Source of the DNA: Desulfobacteraceae bacterium
GTDB lineage: Bacteria > Desulfobacterota > Desulfobacteria > Desulfobacterales > Desulfobacteraceae
Assembly (NCBI GenBank): GCA_016744295.1
Contig: JADGEQ010000016.1
Location: 1-64,000 of the forward strand
Reading direction: 5' to 3'
Length of the DNA stretch: 64,000 bases
In this document: positions 63,607 through 64,000 of the stretch, one piece after another
Numbering within the stretch: the first letter of the stretch is position 1
Layout: each line of letters begins with the position of its first letter
Notes under the pieces: model-generated
The model's database searches: none
The model's input: only the letters and a program-made list of their open reading frames with translations
Told to the model about the DNA's origin: nothing
Translations under genes and position numbers: made by a program

Positions 63607-63764
63607 GATATCCTCCTTCTGATGGGTTCACAGGCGGTTCAGCCTGAGTTTCTTCAATATACATGAATTCCATGGACAGGTAAAGCCATTGTCTATGCTT
63701 GACACTATGTTGGTATTTTGGTACCAAGGTGCTTAAGTAATGAATTCAAAATAGAGGAATAGAG

Positions 63765-64000
63765 ATGAAACTCATCAACAAAAATTTTACTCTGCTGCTG
63801 GCAGGGCAGCTGGTTTCCCAGGTGGGGGATAAATTTCATATGATTGCCCTTTCCCTCTGGGTGCTGAAGAGTACAGGATCCCCTGGGAAAATGGGGCTGG
63901 TGTTGGCCGCCTCCCTGGTTCCCTCCCTTTTTCTTGGTTTTTTTTCCGGCACCTTTATTGACCGATATTCCCGGAAAAAAATTATTGTGGGAACCGATCT
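63765..64000 (+). CDS. MFS transporter, partial (runs off the window)
   Basis: The first ~78 codons encode an MFS N terminus: FTLLLAGQLVSQVGDKFHMI as first segment, LVLAASLVPSLFLGFFSG as second and the loop FIDRYSRKKIIVG. This resembles the MFS_3/enterobactin-exporter-like group. GAGGAAT precedes the ATG. It diverges from the CBS gene. Confidence 0.85.
   Translation, partial: MKLINKNFTLLLAGQLVSQVGDKFHMIALSLWVLKSTGSPGKMGLVLAASLVPSLFLGFFSGTFIDRYSRKKIIVGTD

Noticed and set aside
63698..63727. TTGACA and near-palindrome before the last MFS gene as a promoter
   Set aside because: At 17-bp spacing the -10 position reads TACCAA, too poor a match to claim.

Overview
The window looks like chromosome from an anaerobic, sulfate-reducing-type Desulfobacterota (Desulfobacteraceae-like; the taxon is my inference). 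Pointers are a glutaconyl-CoA decarboxylase/glutaryl-CoA dehydrogenase module of the kind known from anaerobic aromatic degraders, a tungsten-type aldehyde:ferredoxin oxidoreductase, a three-subunit molybdenum hydroxylase, an MglA/roadblock cluster, a eukaryotic-type HisA and moderate GC. I recognised no rRNA, tRNA, CRISPR array, phage or intact insertion sequence.

Layout. (1) 1-9.5 kb: a PAS/sigma-54 activator diverges from ridA, a sodium:amino-acid symporter, a PatB/MalY C-S lyase, a HAL-type ammonia lyase with an unusual Ala-Cys-Gly triad, and an NhaC antiporter. A textbook -24/-12 promoter drives the ridA side, and two decayed partial copies of the patB-hal region flank the activator. (2) 9.6-14.4 kb: small, FAD and molybdopterin subunits of a xanthine-dehydrogenase-family enzyme, a probable 53-codon gene, and a MoeA-like protein with a cysteine-rich tail. 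(3) 14.4-16.1 kb: gene debris (3' end of xdhC, N-truncated glnQ, 5' end of glyA, 3' end of an SDR gene). (4) 16.1-18.4 kb: MarR regulator and acyl-CoA dehydrogenase sharing a 10-bp operator-like sequence. (5) 20-25 kb: RluA-type pseudouridine synthase, HisA, and an Mla-type lipid transport operon. (6) 25.6-31.5 kb: DUF4388 protein convergent with an MglA GTPase/roadblock gene cluster. (7) 31.8-42 kb: chemoreceptor, GntR-controlled Liv-type ABC transporter, lipoprotein alkaline phosphatase, and a dead livG. (8) 42.2-47 kb: ferredoxin (apparently starting at ATC), AOR, TetR and a GMC alcohol/choline dehydrogenase. (9) 47-53 kb: two PrmA-like methyltransferases around a molybdopterin-fold exported protein and a histidine kinase, then PilZ and CMD-family proteins. 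(10) 53-60.3 kb: glutarate module: non-decarboxylating-type glutaryl-CoA dehydrogenase, IclR regulator, glutaconate-type CoA-transferase, biotin carrier, glutaconyl-CoA decarboxylase alpha subunit and a crotonase. (11) 60.3-64 kb: MFS transporter, glycerate 2-kinase, CBS protein and the start of a second MFS gene.

How the genes may work together: regions 1 and 2 read as uptake and reductive/oxidative breakdown of a nitrogenous, perhaps sulfur-containing, imidazole-type compound. Region 8 reads as two-step alcohol to aldehyde to acid oxidation with ferredoxin as acceptor, and region 10 as glutarate/glutaryl-CoA oxidation that saves the decarboxylation energy for a sodium pump. Substrates in regions 1, 2 and 8 are inferred, not shown.
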